Source: Dinochytrium kinnereticum (taxonomy: Eukaryota; Chytridiomycota; Chytridiomycetes; Chytridiales; Chytridiaceae). From it: a stretch of DNA of 35,289 nt. The stretch covers positions 1 through 35,289 of the forward strand of contig JADGJT010000245.1 in assembly GCA_027604005.1 (NCBI GenBank), read 5' to 3'. Of the stretch, positions 31,665-35,289 are shown piece after piece. Under the pieces are notes generated by a model. It was not told the origin of the DNA and did not search any database. It worked only from the letters and a program-made list of their open reading frames with translations. Positions within the stretch are counted from its first letter, which is position 1. The number at the start of each line of letters is the position of its first letter. The position numbers and the translations under genes are program-made.

Positions 31665-34600
31665 ATGGCATCCAGCCTTCACAGCAGCAGGCCATCGTCG
31701 GCGTAAGTGTGTGGCCGGCTGTTTCGTTTCTCTTTGAATTGCTGAGACTTTGCAATCTTGATGTTACGGCTTGAAAGGCATCGTACAAGGATAGCTATTT
31801 CCACCACCGAAGACCATGTGAGCCCCGAAGTCGTTCACCAGCTCGCAACTCGGTTGGCACTGGAGACCCAAAAGAGAAGGAGGTTAGCAAAAGAAAAGAA
31901 AGTTGGAGGCACTATGACTAAAATGTACTAAAAAAAAAAGCGATGCCATCCTGGAAAGGAAACGACAGCGGGAGGCAGCTTCAAAACGCCGTAGAGAACT
32001 TCTTCGACGGTCTAATCAAGTAGAGGGATTGAGTGATGCAACCGACAGCGAAAGTCAAGGCGATACGTCTGATGAGCCTTCCCAGATCTTACGATCACCC
32101 AGAAAGTCGAGATCGTCATCGGCAACTCGACATCCGGGAAGCTGTTTATGCTCCAATTGTATGAAGGGAAGAATGAAGCCGAGGGCAAAGGCTAGGAATG
32201 TGTGGGTGGATGGAGAAGCTGTGGTTGATGGGATGGCAGGAGAATTTGGGGAGACGTGTGTGAATGGGGGTGCCAACCTAGAGAGAGGCTTGGTTGAAGG
32301 CTACTCGGACTCAGAGAATGACGTACCTGGTCGTACATCTTCATCTCGGCCAAGAACAGGTAAGTCTTTACTATCGCGAGAAATGACTTGAGTTTTCGAA
32401 AGTCTCATACTCTTCATTACATCTTTTTGGTTTTGCGAAGGGCGATCACATGTCGGATATTATGCAAGATTCAGAGATCAAACCGTGCGCGTTGTAAGCG
32501 GTTCACACGTCACGGTAAAACAGGACTACGCTGAGGGGTGGGTTTTCTAAAATAAGCTAGTTATAACCTGATTATTTCTGTCGAAAGGTCAATCGCAACC
32601 GCCACCTCGTCTCGCCCTACAAGCGCCATGAAAAAGGCACCTCTGTTTCGGTCAGTCTTCCCTAAAACCAAAGAAAAATCCCGTTCCCCAAAAGCGATAT
32701 TCACAAAAGACCAACAAACTCCCAAATCCTCGGCAAAGCACGGACCCTCACTCCACCACCACACCACCAACCAGCACCAAAAAAATCACCATCAAGTTAA
32801 CACGACCTCATCCTCTAATCAACACTCCGCATCTCCTTACCCATCATTCTACCCTAACCTTCCTATCCTGCCTCCAAACATCCTTGACTTTTGCGTTGCA
32901 AACGATGAAGACTTTGGACAGGTTGAGGAGCATCCCAGGCCCGTTCTACATGGGTCCTATGATCGTGGGGGTGATTGGGCTAAATCCGCTCTATCTGCCT
33001 CGCATTCACGCGTAGACCATCGGGACTACGATATGCCACAAACATCAGGGGTGGTGGCGATCCCCGTTAGTCACCCTGAAGACGGGCAAGAGGCGCCGAA
33101 CGATCATTTTTTCATCAGGATCTACGCAGGAGGAAGGCCGATAACCAAGCTAACGTCGCTCTCAAGCGTTGTGGCTGGAATCAAACCGCCCAATGTCCAC
33201 AGAACTTCGATGTCTGGGAGGAGTCTCTGTAACGATGATGGGAATGCTGCGACGACTGCCTCCTACGCAAAGCTTGGATCGTTTGGGTCTCTCCTCGATT
33301 GTAAGTCTTACAGCACCAGACCTAGCAGCTCTCGTATCACTTTTGCCAAGGAACCGACCGTGTCTGTCATAGGTGTTGATACCAATTGCTCCACCCCCTT
33401 TGAGAGAATGAACGCGATAAATGAAAAAGTGTCCGACCCCACCAGCGACCCTGCAAAAAATTCGACGGGTGGAAGTGCATCAAATCCCTCGTCAAGAGCC
33501 ACGTCACTCGTATCCTTTGGGTCTTCCTCTGCTATATCCCAAACCCACACCCAACCCCAAGCTCTTAGCACCCCAACTCCTCAAGCAACAACCCCACCTC
33601 AACAAACACCAAGCGGACCAACCTATCGGGCCATCGTCAATGCCACAAAAGGCGTGACAAAGATGAAGTTTGGAGGATGTGGTGGCGGTCCGGGGCGTCA
33701 GCAGACATTCACCCGCTCAGTCATCACCCCTCATGTCAAAGGATCCACCCCTGTTATCACAGTAGGATCAACAGACGCGCCAGACAACCAATCAGTCCAC
33801 CCAAGAAGGCGACAAAGCAGCATCAACGCGGCCACCTTAAACTCTGCGGGAGGAAGCGGGATTCTCGCCAACACATTGGAAGACACGACGATTGGAGCAA
33901 GTAATATTGGGAGTAATGCGGCAGCGACGGTTGCTGCGATCGCATCATCTCGACTTACAATGATGGTGAATAAGAAGCCGTTTTCTAACACGGCGGACCT
34001 GCAGGCATTGTCGAATGCTTTGACAGGCGTGAATAAGGCTTCGGTGTCTAAAAGGGACTTGTTCGCCGCGGAGGCTGAGGAGGTTGCCGCAATCGCGATG
34101 ACAGATACCCCAACAGTGGTGGAAAACTCTGTCACCAAGTCCACGGAGATCACGGTGGCGATATCAAAGGGAAAAACGCTACCGATTGGTGGATCCACAG
34201 CTACTACGGAGGTGTCTTCGAGTAATGTTCCAGGCACAACTTTGTCAAGCGCTGGATTGAATTCTGTGGAGAGCGGAGAGGAAAAGGTGACTGAAGCCGT
34301 GAAAAAGACGTCACACAGATGGGATAGCGCACCTTCTGTGCATAAAGGCTCTGCTAAAAAAGGTGCCAAAGTTGATTCAACCAAGACTGTGATTGCATGC
34401 GAACCAAAATCGCCGAATGTGGTCCGAAGTTGCACTGTCAAGGAAAAGAAAGGTAACCTCATACATCTTTTTTGATTCCCCGTTATCCTGAACAGATACT
34501 TATGAACAACTTGGGACATTCAGACGAACCTCTTGAGATACTCGTCTACCGCGACGAAAAAGCACGTCAAATCGACACCTCTGACCCCGGCTATATCCTT

Positions 34601-35038
34601 CGATACGCCGAGATCGATTTCTCCGCCGATCAACTCTTCAACCCCCCCGCCCCAAAACAAACCCCTCGCAGCACCTCCAGTCGTCCAAACTCTGCCTCGC
34701 CACAAAACTTACGCAATTCCTCTACAACACCCACCCAAGGCCTTACCGAAAGCCCAACACCAACGTCCCGCAGCTTTGTCCGTCGTCCTAGCAACGCGAC
34801 GGTTTCCCCCAGCTCTGGATCCAGGGCTGGTTCGGCAGGGACGTCAAGGAGCGTTGGCTTTGTGGATGGGAAGAGGAGGTCGACTTGTAAAAAGGAGGAG
34901 GAGGAGGAGGAGGAGGAGGACGGCGATGTGGGGAGGGAGAGATTAACTATGCAAGAGATTCAGATCTTGCAGTCGATTGAAAACTTGAACAAAGTGCTTT
35001 TTGGGAAGCTGGTCAAGATAAATGGTGAGAAGGGATGA
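31665..35038 (+). CDS. Large low-complexity protein of unknown function with basic N-terminal helix
   Basis: I do not recognise a family. My model has six exons, 31665-31702, 31778-31882, 31941-32359, 32441-32537, 32588-34452 and 34524-35038, giving about 1012 residues with all phases closing. An alternative start is ATG 31761, which would remove the first intron. Visible features: an Arg/Lys-rich helix around residues 40-75 (ERKRQREAASKRRRELLRR), which resembles a bZIP basic region but lacks the invariant Asn and a leucine zipper; a C-x-C-x2-C motif at about 116-121 (CLCSNC); a short folded-looking block HFFIRIYAGGRPITKL; long Ser/Thr/Asn-rich disorder; a second compact block LEILVYRDEKARQID; a Glu8 run encoded by a GGA microsatellite; and a final helix (LTMQEIQILQSIENLNKVLF). 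A nuclear location is plausible from the basic clusters only. Introns 1, 4 and 5 are the least certain. Confidence 0.55.
34894..34920 (+). repeat. GGA microsatellite (9 units) in coding sequence
   Basis: Nine uninterrupted GGA/GAG units encode a run of eight Glu residues. Such runs often vary in length between isolates. Confidence 0.85.
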
Positions 35039-35245
35039 ACGCAACATTCCTTATTTTTGATATGGAGTGAAGTCTGAAAACCCGCGTTTACCCGTTCAAC
35101 TTTCCCACTTGGTGTTTTTTTGGGTTCTTTTGTTCTTCCTTCACACCTCCTTTATTATTTTTTATTCTCAGCAGTTTACACTACAAAATCCTTCCAGACA
35201 AAAAAAAAAGAAGTTTTTGATGATACCATATGCCATTACATCCGT

Positions 35246-35251
35246 AATAAA
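35246..35251 (+). terminator. Candidate polyadenylation signal of the last gene
   Basis: An AATAAA lies about 208 nt after the stop at 35038, just before a G/C-rich run at the window end. Confidence 0.4.
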
Positions 35252-35289
35252 CCCCTTTAAAACGCATACCGGCGGGCGGGGGGCGGGGG

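Noticed and set aside
31126..31682. Possible small genes between the PH-like gene and the last gene
   Set aside because: Short, biased composition, no splice-supported extension and no recognisable motif.
31941..32010. bZIP transcription factor call for the last gene
   Set aside because: The basic helix lacks the invariant Asn of the bZIP basic region and no leucine heptads follow.
33731..34519. 262-residue open frame antisense to the last gene
   Set aside because: It mirrors low-complexity Ser/Thr/Ala codons of the plus-strand gene; no family signal.
1..35289. tRNA, rRNA or CRISPR features
   Set aside because: No cloverleaf-like segment, rRNA core sequence or regularly spaced repeat was found by eye on either strand.

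Overview
The window looks like nuclear DNA of a zoosporic fungus, most likely a chytrid (Chytridiomycota). The basis is a gene-dense layout with many very short GT-AG introns (about 37-165 nt), AATAAA signals just after stop codons, and three tandem genes of the TmcB-like ('tiny macrocysts protein B') membrane PAS family, which is known from Dictyostelium and is expanded in chytrids. The species cannot be named from sequence alone. There are no rRNA, tRNA, CRISPR or transposon features that I can support.

Layout: (1) Positions 1-17244 hold three head-to-tail TmcB-like paralogs. Copy 1 is cut by the left window edge (1-5023); copy 2 (5585-11121, 1647 aa) and copy 3 (11561-17244, 1671 aa) are complete. 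Each has an N-terminal polytopic membrane block, a TPR-like helical region, a PAS domain split over three exons, a Ser-rich linker, and two consecutive TM-loop-TM receptor-like modules. (2) 17280-19603, minus strand: a CRAL-TRIO (Sec14-like) lipid-transfer protein with a C-terminal membrane anchor, converging on copy 3 with 35 nt between stop codons. (3) 19604-19874: a compact divergent promoter with two near-palindromes. (4) 19875-20829: a C-factor/CsgA-like short-chain dehydrogenase. (5) 20942-24411: a 19-exon SPATA20/YyaL-type protein with a thioredoxin-like CHWC motif. (6) 25126-26655, minus strand: a membrane-anchored coiled-coil protein of unknown function. (7) 27718-30798: an intronless, Ser-rich protein with a C-terminal PH-like domain. 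(8) 31665-35038: a six-exon, low-complexity protein of unknown function with a basic N-terminal helix and a CxCxxC motif.

The most notable region is the TmcB-like array. Copies 1 and 2 share a tract of about 98% identity that includes introns, while introns elsewhere in the same genes are unrelated; this looks like gene conversion or a very recent partial duplication. The copies differ in intron content, including a 15-nt microexon in copy 3. Diverged linkers keep short conserved peptides. The C-terminal half contains an internal duplication of a receptor-like module. The remaining genes are housekeeping or unknown and show no operon-like functional link. All exon structures were derived by hand from reading-frame phase, splice consensus and paralog comparison.
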